Assembly: GCF_003268885.1 (NCBI RefSeq)
Contig: NZ_QLSX01000001.1
Span: 405,701-469,700, forward strand
DNA: 64,000 nt
Direction: 5' to 3'
DNA from: Onishia taeanensis
Lineage (GTDB): Bacteria > Pseudomonadota > Gammaproteobacteria > Pseudomonadales > Halomonadaceae
How positions within the stretch are numbered: position 1 is the first letter of the stretch; every line of letters begins with the position of its first letter. Position numbers and translations under genes: made by a program. The notes under the pieces are model-generated. The model did no database searches and had not been told where the DNA came from. It saw nothing but the letters and a program-made list of their open reading frames with translations. This document shows, in pieces, positions 55,289 through 64,000 of this stretch.

Positions 55289-56071
55289 TTACAGCTGTGC
55301 CAGCCGGCTCAGCATTTCATCGGACGTCTTGACTGCCTTGCTGTTGATCTCATAGGCCCGCTGGGTCTGGATCATGCTGACCATTTCTTCAACGACATTG
55401 ACGTTGGAGGTTTCCACATAGCCCTGATAAATCGTGCCCAGGCCATTGGCACCGGGGATATTCTCGTTACGAGGGCCAGAGGATGCGGTCTCAAGGTATT
55501 GGTTTTCCCCGATGCTCTCGAGACCGGCCGGATTAACGAAGCTGGACAGAGTCAGCTGACCAATTTCACGATTGCCTGCTACACCCGGCTCGGTAACGGA
55601 GACGATACCGTCCTGACCGATGCTGACCGAAAGCGCGTTGTCCGGTATGACAATCGCCGGCTGAACGGGATAACCGCTCGAAGTCACCATCTGGCCGTTG
55701 GCATCGAGCTGAAAACTGCCATCGCGGGTATAAGCCGTAGTGCCATCGGGGCGCAGTACGTTGAAAAAGCCGTTGCCGTTGATGGCCAGGTCGCGGGAGT
55801 TCTCAGTTTGCTCCATTCCCCCTTGGCTATGCAGTCGCTCGTTGGCAACCGGACGCACACCGCTACCTACCTGCAGCCCCGAAGGCAAAGAGTTCTGGGC
55901 ATCGTTCTGCGCGCCCGGCTGACGCAGGTTCTGGTACATAAGGTCTTCGAACACGGCACGGGATTTCTTGAAACCGTTGGTACTGACGTTGGCCAGATTG
56001 TTCGAGATGACGTCCATCTGGACCTGTTGAGACTCGAGCCCCGTCTTGGCGGTCCACAATGATCGAATCAT
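55289..56071 (-). CDS. flgG: Flagellar distal rod protein FlgG
   Basis: 260 residues, exactly the usual length. N-terminus [42 protein letters not shown] and C-terminus [37 protein letters not shown] are diagnostic. Forms the distal rod that crosses the P and L rings. Confidence 0.98.
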   Translation of the reverse strand: MIRSLWTAKTGLESQQVQMDVISNNLANVSTNGFKKSRAVFEDLMYQNLRQPGAQNDAQNSLPSGLQVGSGVRPVANERLHSQGGMEQTENSRDLAINGNGFFNVLRPDGTTAYTRDGSFQLDANGQMVTSSGYPVQPAIVIPDNALSVSIGQDGIVSVTEPGVAGNREIGQLTLSSFVNPAGLESIGENQYLETASSGPRNENIPGANGLGTIYQGYVETSNVNVVEEMVSMIQTQRAYEINSKAVKTSDEMLSRLAQL

Positions 56072-56113
56072 GATGTTCTCTCCTTAAACAGTTCGCCTGA
56101 AGTTAAGCCGCTA

Positions 56114-56863
56114 TCAACTGAGCGACAGCAGGCTCGTGGCACGCTGAGCATTCTCGTCGGCGCTGGTGATGACCTTCATCTGCATTTCGAAGCGCCGCGC
56201 CGTATCGATCATCGACACCATCGATTCGATCGCACTGACGTTACTGCCTTCCAACGCACCGGACGCGATGCGGACATCCTCGTCACGCCCCAGCACTTGC
56301 GGCTGACCGTTAGGCTCAGAACGAAAGAGGCCATCTTCGCCACGGGTCAAGCCGGCATCACCGGGGGTAACGAGCTTCAAGCGCCCAACATTGACGATGG
56401 CATCAGGGTTTTGACCGGCGCCAATCGCACTGATGGTGCCATCCCCCCCCACGGCAAGCTTGGCTTCCAGCGGCACAGCGATGGGCCCGCCATCACCCAG
56501 CACGGGATTTCCACCACTGGTCAGTACGCCGTTACCGTCTATCTGCAAGTCGCCCCGGCGGGTATAGGCTTCATTGCCGCCGGCATCCTGAACGGCAAGC
56601 CAGCCATCGCCCCGCATCGCCACGTCTAGGTCACGTCCGGTAGCGTTGACAGGGCCTGGACTGAAGTCCGACCCCGGCGTGCTGGCTGCCACCGAGGTTC
56701 GCGTATCCAGAACACCATCACCCTGAACCGGCACCGCCCGCATGGCGTGAAGCTGCGCACGAAACCCCGATGTCGAAGCGTTGGCCAAGTTATTGCTGAC
56801 CACGGTCTGCTGCTGAAGACTCTGGCTGGCACCGCTCATGGCGGTGTATAGCATGCGATCCAT
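56114..56863 (-). CDS. flgF: Flagellar proximal rod protein FlgF
   Basis: 249 residues. MDRMLYTAMSGASQSLQQQTVVSNNLANASTSGFRAQ and the closing SNVSAIESMVSMIDTARRFEMQMKVITSADENAQR fit FlgF. Rod component between FlgC and FlgG. The ribosome site GAGGGTGAG is close to the ATG. Confidence 0.97.
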   Translation of the reverse strand: MDRMLYTAMSGASQSLQQQTVVSNNLANASTSGFRAQLHAMRAVPVQGDGVLDTRTSVAASTPGSDFSPGPVNATGRDLDVAMRGDGWLAVQDAGGNEAYTRRGDLQIDGNGVLTSGGNPVLGDGGPIAVPLEAKLAVGGDGTISAIGAGQNPDAIVNVGRLKLVTPGDAGLTRGEDGLFRSEPNGQPQVLGRDEDVRIASGALEGSNVSAIESMVSMIDTARRFEMQMKVITSADENAQRATSLLSLS

Positions 56864-56883
56864 TATCGGCTCACCCTCACCCG

Positions 56884-58206
56884 TTAACGCAGGTTAACAG
56901 CGCTCTGCAGAATCTCGTCCTGGACCTTGATGGTCTGGGAGTTGGCCTGATAGGCCCGCTGCGCGACGATCATGTCAACCAGTTCTGAGGCCATGTCGAC
57001 GTTGGAGGTCTCGACCGCACCGGCAGTAACACTGCCCAGCACGCCGGTACCCGGCTGCCCGACCAACTCACCGCCAGACGCAGCGGTCTCGGTCCAGGCG
57101 TTGTCACCGGCTGACTTCAGGCCTTCCGGATTACGGAAGTTTGCCAGGGCAATCTGCCCCGCGGCCTGGGACTGCTCGTTGGAGAAATTACGCACGATGC
57201 TGCCATCGTCTTCGATCTGGATGCCCACCAGCGTACCGGCCGTATACCCATTCTGTGTCAGCTGGTCATTGGTCGAGTCTTTGGAAAACTGCGAGGTGCC
57301 GGCGAGATTGAACTGTGCATTAATAGCTGCAGGCGCTCCGCCCAACTGAGCCTGAGTAAAAGTTAAACCAGTATCATTATCCCCAGCCGCCCCATCTACA
57401 CCAATCAATGCGCCACTGGAATCGAATTCAAGCGTGAACTGGTTGTCGTCTGTACCCGGTGTCGTATTGTCACCTGGGGTCGTAGAGTCATTGATGCGGC
57501 CATCGAGAGCGACATTGGCCTGCCAGGTGTTTTCTGGGACTACAGGAGGGCCAACTGGATCGGCTTCCAGTTTTCTGTAATACACCGTCACATTGCGTGA
57601 ATTACCCAGCGAGTCGAAGGTCGTGAAGCTGTTGGAATAGTGATACTGGATGTCCTGGGTGCCGCCATCATTATCGACTGTCGCTGTCTCCAGCTGGTCG
57701 GGATCGCTCGCAACGATGCCAGCATCGAGATTGTAGACGGCATTGATCTGAGTGGTCGACTGAGCCGGCATACCGGCCGCCGGCACTCGCAGCACTTCGG
57801 GCTGGCCGCCGGCCACCACATCCGAGAAGGGATCGTTGGGATCCGAGAGCCCGTAACCCATAAGCTGTGCGCCCTGGGCATTCACCAGGTAGCCATCGGC
57901 GTCCATGGTCAGCTGGCCGTTGCGCGAATAGACCGTTTCGCCATTCTGCTGCATACGGAAAAAGCCTTCGCCGCTGATGGCCAAGTCCAGCTCACGACTG
58001 GTGCTTTCAATATTGCCGTCGCTGAAATCCTGCCGCACATCCGAAACCTGTGTACCAAGGCCAACATCGGCATTGGCGAAGACATCAGCAAACAGAGTGG
58101 TGGACGACTTGAAGCCCACGGTTTGTGAGTTGGCAATGTTATTGCCCAAGGTATTCAGGTTGGCCTTGGCCGCATTCAGGCCACTCAGCGCTTGTGAAAA
58201 GCCCAT
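56884..58206 (-). CDS. flgE: Flagellar hook protein FlgE
   Basis: 440 residues. FSQALSGLNAAKANLNTLGNNIANSQTVGFKSSTTLFADVF and C-terminal SNVDMASELVDMIVAQRAYQANSQTIKVQDEILQ are standard; the central hook-surface domain is acidic and Asp/Thr-rich, which fits a salt-adapted host. AAAGGAAATG precedes the start. Polymerises into the hook, length set by FliK. Confidence 0.97.
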   Translation of the reverse strand: MGFSQALSGLNAAKANLNTLGNNIANSQTVGFKSSTTLFADVFANADVGLGTQVSDVRQDFSDGNIESTSRELDLAISGEGFFRMQQNGETVYSRNGQLTMDADGYLVNAQGAQLMGYGLSDPNDPFSDVVAGGQPEVLRVPAAGMPAQSTTQINAVYNLDAGIVASDPDQLETATVDNDGGTQDIQYHYSNSFTTFDSLGNSRNVTVYYRKLEADPVGPPVVPENTWQANVALDGRINDSTTPGDNTTPGTDDNQFTLEFDSSGALIGVDGAAGDNDTGLTFTQAQLGGAPAAINAQFNLAGTSQFSKDSTNDQLTQNGYTAGTLVGIQIEDDGSIVRNFSNEQSQAAGQIALANFRNPEGLKSAGDNAWTETAASGGELVGQPGTGVLGSVTAGAVETSNVDMASELVDMIVAQRAYQANSQTIKVQDEILQSAVNLR

Positions 58207-58334
58207 GGTTCATTTCCTTTATAGCGATGTGAAGATGCGATGCGAGAGACGGGTACTTTTTCTAAACCAGTTTCCGAACCGGATAGACGGAGCCTGGGCT
58301 GGCTTGACCTGACTAAGCCTCAACCCGGGTGATT

Positions 58335-59030
58335 TCACAGGATCTGCTTGACGTCATTCAGGCCGATCTGTCCATAGACGGCGCCGAGGTCCAGCAGAAC
58401 ACCTCCGTTTTCCTGAGGCGTCACCGCCCCCACCTGTGCATAGTTAAGAGCCTGGGAACCGATGGGCTTTTCATCGCGTGTCGCCTGTAAGGACACGTTA
58501 TAGGCACCGTCAGGCGCCGCCTCACCCAAGGACAGCTCGCCATCCCAGGAAATATTCGATACGCCGGCCTTGGCGCTACCCGCGTCATACTGGTCGACGA
58601 CCTGACCGGAACCATTGGTAATGGTCACGCGCACGTTATCGGCGGGCTGATCAAGCTCAATGCCAATGGGCGTGGTGGTCACCTTTCCATCCACCTGACT
58701 GGTCAGCACCTTGTTGCCCGGCACCATCACGCCAGAGCCGACCAAGCCGGCTGCTTCAAGCGCCCTGCCCTGGTCGATCTGATCTGTGATGGAAGAGAGT
58801 GTGGTGTTGAGTTTCTCGATGCCGCTGACGGTATTGATCTGCGCCAGCTGCGAGGTCATCTCAGCATTCTCCATGGGGTTCATGGGATCCTGATTTTTCA
58901 GCTGAGTTACCAGCAATGTCATGAACCGATCGTTGAGATCGTCAGATTCACGATTAGCGGCTGCCTTGCCGGCTTGCCCGACGGTGCCGTTGACACTATT
59001 CAGGACATTCGAATCGATGCTAGTAGCCAT
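58335..59030 (-). CDS. flgD: Flagellar hook cap/scaffold protein FlgD
   Basis: 231 residues. LNDRFMTLLVTQLKNQDPMNPMENAEMTSQLAQINTVSGIEKLN is the FlgD signature; the C-terminal part has the Ig-like FlgD fold (VRVTITNGSGQVVDQYDAG). Caps the growing hook. A 128-bp gap to flgE holds no evident signal. Confidence 0.97.
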   Translation of the reverse strand: MATSIDSNVLNSVNGTVGQAGKAAANRESDDLNDRFMTLLVTQLKNQDPMNPMENAEMTSQLAQINTVSGIEKLNTTLSSITDQIDQGRALEAAGLVGSGVMVPGNKVLTSQVDGKVTTTPIGIELDQPADNVRVTITNGSGQVVDQYDAGSAKAGVSNISWDGELSLGEAAPDGAYNVSLQATRDEKPIGSQALNYAQVGAVTPQENGGVLLDLGAVYGQIGLNDVKQIL

Positions 59031-59034
59031 GTAA

Positions 59035-59442
59035 TCAGCTCTCTCCCAGGGTCAGCGTTTTGGTCATCAGCTGTTTGCTGGTATTCATTACTTCGACATT
59101 CGCCTGGTAGGAACGTGACGCCGAGATCATGTTGACCATCTCGTTGGTAGGATCCACGTTGGGCATGGTCACGTAGCCATCATCATCCGCAAGCGGGTGC
59201 TCAGGGCGATATTCCATGCGCATCGGCGAAGGGTCATCCACGACGCCGGAGACACGCACACCACCGACCTCAGAGCCCCCCTGCTGCTGGGCTTCAAACC
59301 AGACTTGCTTGGCTCTGTAAGCCTCACCGTCGGGACCTGCCACGCTATCCGCATTGGCGAGATTGCTGGCGGTCACGTTCATCCGCTGCGCCTGCGCGCT
59401 CATGGCGGAGGCGGATATATCAAAGATTGAGAACATCGACAT
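59035..59442 (-). CDS. flgC: Flagellar proximal rod protein FlgC
   Basis: 135 residues from the ATG at 59442 (AGGAG 10 bp upstream; another ATG two codons later). [63 protein letters not shown] are FlgC hallmarks. Usual length. Confidence 0.97.
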   Translation of the reverse strand: MSMFSIFDISASAMSAQAQRMNVTASNLANADSVAGPDGEAYRAKQVWFEAQQQGGSEVGGVRVSGVVDDPSPMRMEYRPEHPLADDDGYVTMPNVDPTNEMVNMISASRSYQANVEVMNTSKQLMTKTLTLGES

Positions 59443-59486
59443 GCTACGCTCACTCCTAGGGCTCGGGGCAGCCATCAGTCAGATGG

Positions 59487-59903
59487 TCATTCCGATTGCA
59501 TGGATGACTTGAGGCCCCGGATACTGCTGTTCAGCATCGACAGGGAGGCTTGATAGCGGACAGCGTTATCAGCGAACTCCGCCCGCTCACGATCCATATC
59601 GACCGTATTACCATCGAGGCTTGGCTGGGCCGGCACTCGATACATCAGGTCATGCACCTTGCTGCCCGAAGAGCCGTGACCTTCAATGTGACCCGCAGAG
59701 GTGGTGGACAGAGCGAGACCGCTCTGACTCGCGCCACCACCCTCCATCGCCCGCGACAGCTCCTGCGAAAAATCAAAGTCGCGGGCCTTGTAATTAGGCG
59801 TATCGGCGTTGGCAATGTTGCTGGTCAAGACCTCATGCCGCTGTTGGCGAAGGTTGAGGACTTCCTGCTGGAAGTTCAGCGCCGACCCAAGCTTATCGAT
59901 CAT
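59487..59903 (-). CDS. flgB: Flagellar proximal rod protein FlgB
   Basis: 138 residues from the ATG at 59903. MIDKLGSALNFQQEVLNLRQQRHEVLTSNIANADTPNYKARDFDF is typical FlgB; the C-terminus NTVDMDRERAEFADNAVRYQASLSMLNSSIRGL is the rod helix. First gene of flgBCDEFGHIJ, divergent from flgA. The ribosome site is weak. Confidence 0.97.
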   Translation of the reverse strand: MIDKLGSALNFQQEVLNLRQQRHEVLTSNIANADTPNYKARDFDFSQELSRAMEGGGASQSGLALSTTSAGHIEGHGSSGSKVHDLMYRVPAQPSLDGNTVDMDRERAEFADNAVRYQASLSMLNSSIRGLKSSMQSE

Positions 59904-60081
59904 TTGTGCACCCACAATCGCGAAATGGGGAAATGTTGAGAGTGAAGAATAGCGATGCCCCCGTCATCTCAAAGGACCAAACAGACCCGCATTTCGCACC
60001 CAATTCCGTTATTGACCTGACCGGCAGCCGAGTAGAATTGGCTCAGATCAGATATCCAGCCCCCTTGAGTCAGTGATTGCC
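59904..60081. promoter_or_regulatory. Divergent flgB / flgA control region
   Basis: 178 bp between the two divergent class 2 genes. GAATAGCG (about 59947-59954) and CGTTATTG (about 60008-60015) each resemble FlhDC half-sites but lie too far apart to form one box. A shared FlhDC site is expected from the enteric arrangement; I cannot place it with certainty. Confidence 0.4.
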
Positions 60082-60840
60082 ATGCCCCAAACGCCCTGCA
60101 AGCCTGCCTCTCGATCTCGCATCGCGAGCGAATCTCACAAGAGAGGCCTGCGCTTCGCCCTGTCGCTATGTCTCATGATGTGGATAGCGATAACAGCGGC
60201 ACCTGCGCTCGCGCAGAATCAAGCGCTAAACCAGGACCAAGTATTAGTAGAAGCCGTAAAACGCTTTCTGCTGGATCAAGCACCTGAGGACGCCGAAGAG
60301 ATCAGGGTCGAGGTGTTTCCGCCTTCTGCACAATTCGCTGCCTGTTCATCACCACGCCCCTTCTTCCCCAATAGAAACCAGCGCCAATGGGGTCGCGTCT
60401 CGGTAGGCGTCGAGTGCTCTGGCTCTCAGGATCGCTACCTTCAGGCAGAGGTGGAAGGCACCGGCAGCTATGTCACGGCTGCCGAACGCATCGAGACCGG
60501 CACGGTCATCGATCAAGGCATGCTGACCATGCGCAAGGGAAACCTGGGCCGCCTGCCATCCGGCACGATTCGCCATGCGGATGAGGCAATTGGCATGCTG
60601 ACCAGGCGCACGATCACCTCGGGCTCGACCCTGCGAGAGTACCAACTCCGCAGCGTTCCACTGGTCGAACAACGCCAGACCGTTTCGGTAGAGGCTAAAG
60701 GCAGCGGGTTCCGCGTCTCGCGGGAAGGCGAGGCACTGGAGGATGGGGGCATGGGGGATGAGGTTAGAATTCGCCTCTCACGTCGTGAGATCATTACCGG
60801 CAAAGTGATTGGGTCCGGTCGCGTCGCCGTCGATTTCTAA
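60082..60840 (+). CDS. flgA: P-ring assembly chaperone FlgA
   Basis: 252 residues from the ATG at 60082 (an in-frame GTG at 60073 is possible). Signal peptide ending APALA; then PEDAEEIRVEVFPPSAQFAACSSPRPFFPN and a C-terminal SAF domain (VTAAERIETGTVIDQGMLTMRKGNLGRLP, MLTRRTITSGSTLREYQL, VRIRLSRREIITGKVIGSGRVAVDF). Periplasmic chaperone for FlgI. Confidence 0.95.
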   Translation: MPQTPCKPASRSRIASESHKRGLRFALSLCLMMWIAITAAPALAQNQALNQDQVLVEAVKRFLLDQAPEDAEEIRVEVFPPSAQFAACSSPRPFFPNRNQRQWGRVSVGVECSGSQDRYLQAEVEGTGSYVTAAERIETGTVIDQGMLTMRKGNLGRLPSGTIRHADEAIGMLTRRTITSGSTLREYQLRSVPLVEQRQTVSVEAKGSGFRVSREGEALEDGGMGDEVRIRLSRREIITGKVIGSGRVAVDF

Positions 60841-60878
60841 AGGCATTATTCGTTACCGACAAAAAAGCCCTCTATCAT

Positions 60879-60905
60879 TAAAGATACCGCCCACCTGGCC
60901 GATAC
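60879..60905 (+). promoter_or_regulatory. Sigma-28 (FliA) promoter of flgM
   Basis: TAAAGATA (60879-60886) and GCCGATAC (60898-60905), with 15 bp between TAAA and the -10. It lies between flgA and flgM and starts transcription about 26 bp before flgM, the same autoregulatory arrangement as in Salmonella. Confidence 0.92.
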
Positions 60906-60937
60906 CATGGGCAAGCACCACTGACGAGGCCGCTCCC

Positions 60938-61225
60938 TTGAAAATCGACAGCTCACAGTCTCTGACCCGCCTACAGCAGACGGATCAGACCACGACAGGC
61001 AAGCCCGCTCCCGCCGGCAACGCACAGGCATCGGCAACGCCGACCTCTGCATCCATCGCCCACCTGAGCCAGGGCAGCCAGAATGTCAGCGGAGACATCG
61101 ACACCGCACGGGTCGAAGAACTCCGCCTTGCCATCAGCGAAGGCCGCATGGAAATCGACGCCGACAAGATCGCCGACGGCCTCATCGCTAGCGTCCAGGA
61201 TATCCTCAACGGTGAGTCTTCATGA
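60938..61225 (+). CDS. flgM: Anti-sigma-28 factor FlgM
   Basis: 95 residues from a TTG at 60938 (GAGG 9 bp upstream); this gives MKIDSSQSLTRLQQ, the normal FlgM start, and the usual length. Longer in-frame starts would lie upstream of or inside the promoter. C-terminal DTARVEELRLAISEGRMEIDADKIADGLIASVQDI binds FliA. Exported after hook completion, releasing FliA. Confidence 0.95.
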   Translation: MKIDSSQSLTRLQQTDQTTTGKPAPAGNAQASATPTSASIAHLSQGSQNVSGDIDTARVEELRLAISEGRMEIDADKIADGLIASVQDILNGESS

Positions 61226-61671
61226 GTTTGAGAGAATCTCTCGAACGCCAGCGGCAGCGCATCGCTTCACTGGAAGCACTCTTGAACAATGAGCGACAGG
61301 CATTGTTCGAAGGCCGTGTCGACGGTGAGTTGCTCAATCGCATTGCCGCCGACAAGCAGGAAATGCTGACCCAGATTGAGCGCTTCGAGACCCAGCGCAA
61401 CCAGGTACAGCAACGCCTTGGCTATGGCGCGGGCCTTGAAGGCGCCTCCAGGGCTGCCGCTGATGCAGACTGCCTTTCCGTCTGGCAAGCATTGCTGGAA
61501 GACGCTCAACGCACGGCACGTCTCAATGCCATCAACGGCGGCATGATTCGCCAGCGCCTCGAGCAAAATCAGCGCATGCTCAATGCGCTGCGCGAGGCAG
61601 CAGGCAATAGCTTATATGGCCCCAATGGCCAGTCTGAACCCCGCCGCAGCCTGGTGTCCTCACGCGCCTAA
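61222..61671 (+). CDS. flgN: Flagellar export chaperone FlgN
   Basis: 149 residues, helical. LRESLERQRQRIASLEALLNNERQALFEGRVDGELLNRIAADKQ and NAINGGMIRQRLEQNQRMLNALREA are FlgN features. Chaperone for FlgK and FlgL. Starts within the flgM stop (ATGA). Confidence 0.93.
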   Translation: MSLRESLERQRQRIASLEALLNNERQALFEGRVDGELLNRIAADKQEMLTQIERFETQRNQVQQRLGYGAGLEGASRAAADADCLSVWQALLEDAQRTARLNAINGGMIRQRLEQNQRMLNALREAAGNSLYGPNGQSEPRRSLVSSRA

Positions 61672-61821
61672 CGCCCTATTCTTCCCGCTTTCCCCCTCCT
61701 TGACTACCACACCCCAAGTGATGGCCGCCTCGCCTCGACGCCATACAACGATGCTCCATGCGCGATTGTTATAACGCACTATACTCATGTAGTGAGCTCT
61801 ACTAAGCAGACACGACACCTT

Positions 61822-61846
61822 GTTGCTGTTGCTGTTGCTGTTGCTG
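61822..61846. repeat. Hexanucleotide repeat upstream of ligB
   Basis: GTTGCT four times in a row, plus G, about 55 bp before the ligB ATG at 61899. Similar in unit length to the repeat in fliH. Copy changes here would alter spacing upstream of ligB, not a reading frame. Confidence 0.9.
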
Positions 61847-61847
61847 A

Positions 61848-63614
<1,767 letters not shown>

Positions 63615-63923
63615 CAAATGCTCATAACACCAGCTTATAACAGCCGTTTGGCCGAGGCTCTGGGGGCACAAACGCAGACTAAAACCACTGGCATTAACCA
63701 GCACGCTTGGCGGCGCACCCGCGCAAAGGAATACAGCAAGTACAGCAAAGGAACGCAACAAGACCTGCACCAACGACCGGAAACGGTCGGCACATAGGAT
63801 CTATTTCGGGCAGGAGCTAAAGCTCGAAAAGCAAGAAAGGCTAACTAAGTGAGAACGAGCCCACAGAGAACAAGCTAAGAGAACAAGAAGGAATATCCAA
63901 AACCGCGCAAACAATAGCAGAAA
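63615..63923. other. Intergenic stretch between ligB and tRNA-Asn
   Basis: 309 bp with no gene I can support. A perfect small hairpin CGACCG-GAAA-CGGTCG lies at 63774-63789, without a T-run on either strand. Short repeats ACAGCAAG/ACAGCAAAG occur near 63733-63750. Confidence 0.5.
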
Positions 63924-63999
63924 TGGCTCCCCGAACAGGACTCGAACCTGTGACCCAATGATTAACAGTCATTTGCTCTACCAACTGAGCTATCGGGGA
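63924..63999 (-). tRNA. tRNA-Asn (GTT)
   Basis: 76 nt on the minus strand including an encoded CCA. Acceptor TCCCCGA pairs with TCGGGGA, D arm GCTC/GAGC, anticodon stem AATGA/TCATT with loop CTGTTAA (anticodon GTT), T arm ACAGG-TTCGAGT-CCTGT. All four arms pair perfectly. Confidence 0.98.
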
Positions 64000-64000
64000 A

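Noticed and set aside
56863..56870. GCCGATAA on the minus strand directly before the flgF start, looking like a sigma-28 -10.
   Set aside because: No TAAA/TCAA at 15 bp, and it touches the start codon, leaving no leader. Taken as chance.

Overview
The window is an almost uninterrupted flagellar and chemotaxis island from a GC-rich gammaproteobacterium. It carries the enterobacterial-type master regulator flhDC together with flhF, flhE, a polysaccharide-independent chemotaxis set (cheAWRBYZ) and two stator pairs. That mixture, plus protein similarity throughout, suggests a Halomonas-like member of the Halomonadaceae. This assignment is inference from gene content; no database search was possible.

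Layout. Positions 1-6837 (minus): flhB-flhA-flhF-(FlhG-like)-flhE, then the 5' end of fliA running off the left edge. 7069-15658 (minus): three chemoreceptor genes interleaved with cheR, cheB, cheY and cheZ. 15996-20505 (minus): motA-motB-cheA-cheW. 20679-21610 (minus): flhD-flhC. 22006-25882 (minus): fliD-fliS-fliT, then a second FliK-like protein and a stand-alone FlhB C-terminal domain. 26061-28127 (minus): a PilZ/HD-GYP-type protein and a DUF2835 protein. 28202-29470: an intact IS3-family element with a 3-bp target duplication. 29712-33950 (plus): two flagellin genes and two small unknown genes, arranged as a partly decayed tandem duplication that also copied the tail of a motB gene. 33965-35897 (minus): the second motA-motB pair. 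36075-36467 (plus): flaG. 36710-37039 (minus): fliE. 37394-48885 (plus): fliFGHIJK and fliLMNOPQR. 49137-59903 (minus): flgBCDEFGHIJKL. 60082-61671 (plus): flgA, flgM, flgN. 61899-63614 (plus): ligB. 63924-63999 (minus): tRNA-Asn.

How it works together. FlhDC should switch on the class 2 genes (export gate, basal body, hook, fliA); candidate FlhDC boxes can be seen in front of fliA and flhB. FliA (sigma-28) then switches on the late genes. Nine sites of the form T(A/C/T)AA-N15-(G/T)(C/T)CGAT plus one N16 site lie in front of fliC1, fliC2, flaG, fliD, flgK, flgM, motA, the first receptor gene and the PilZ/HD-GYP gene, so the whole class 3 programme can be read from the DNA. FlgM and FlgN provide the usual anti-sigma and chaperone checkpoint.

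The most unusual parts are: a FlhG-like protein that keeps the N-terminal DQAxxLR FlhF-activating motif but has no ATPase P-loop, next to a FlhF with a C-terminal extension of about 360 residues; the tandem duplication of flagellin with its unknown downstream gene; the two small unknown genes after fliC; and a PilZ/HD-GYP protein with substituted metal-ligand residues in the FliA regulon.
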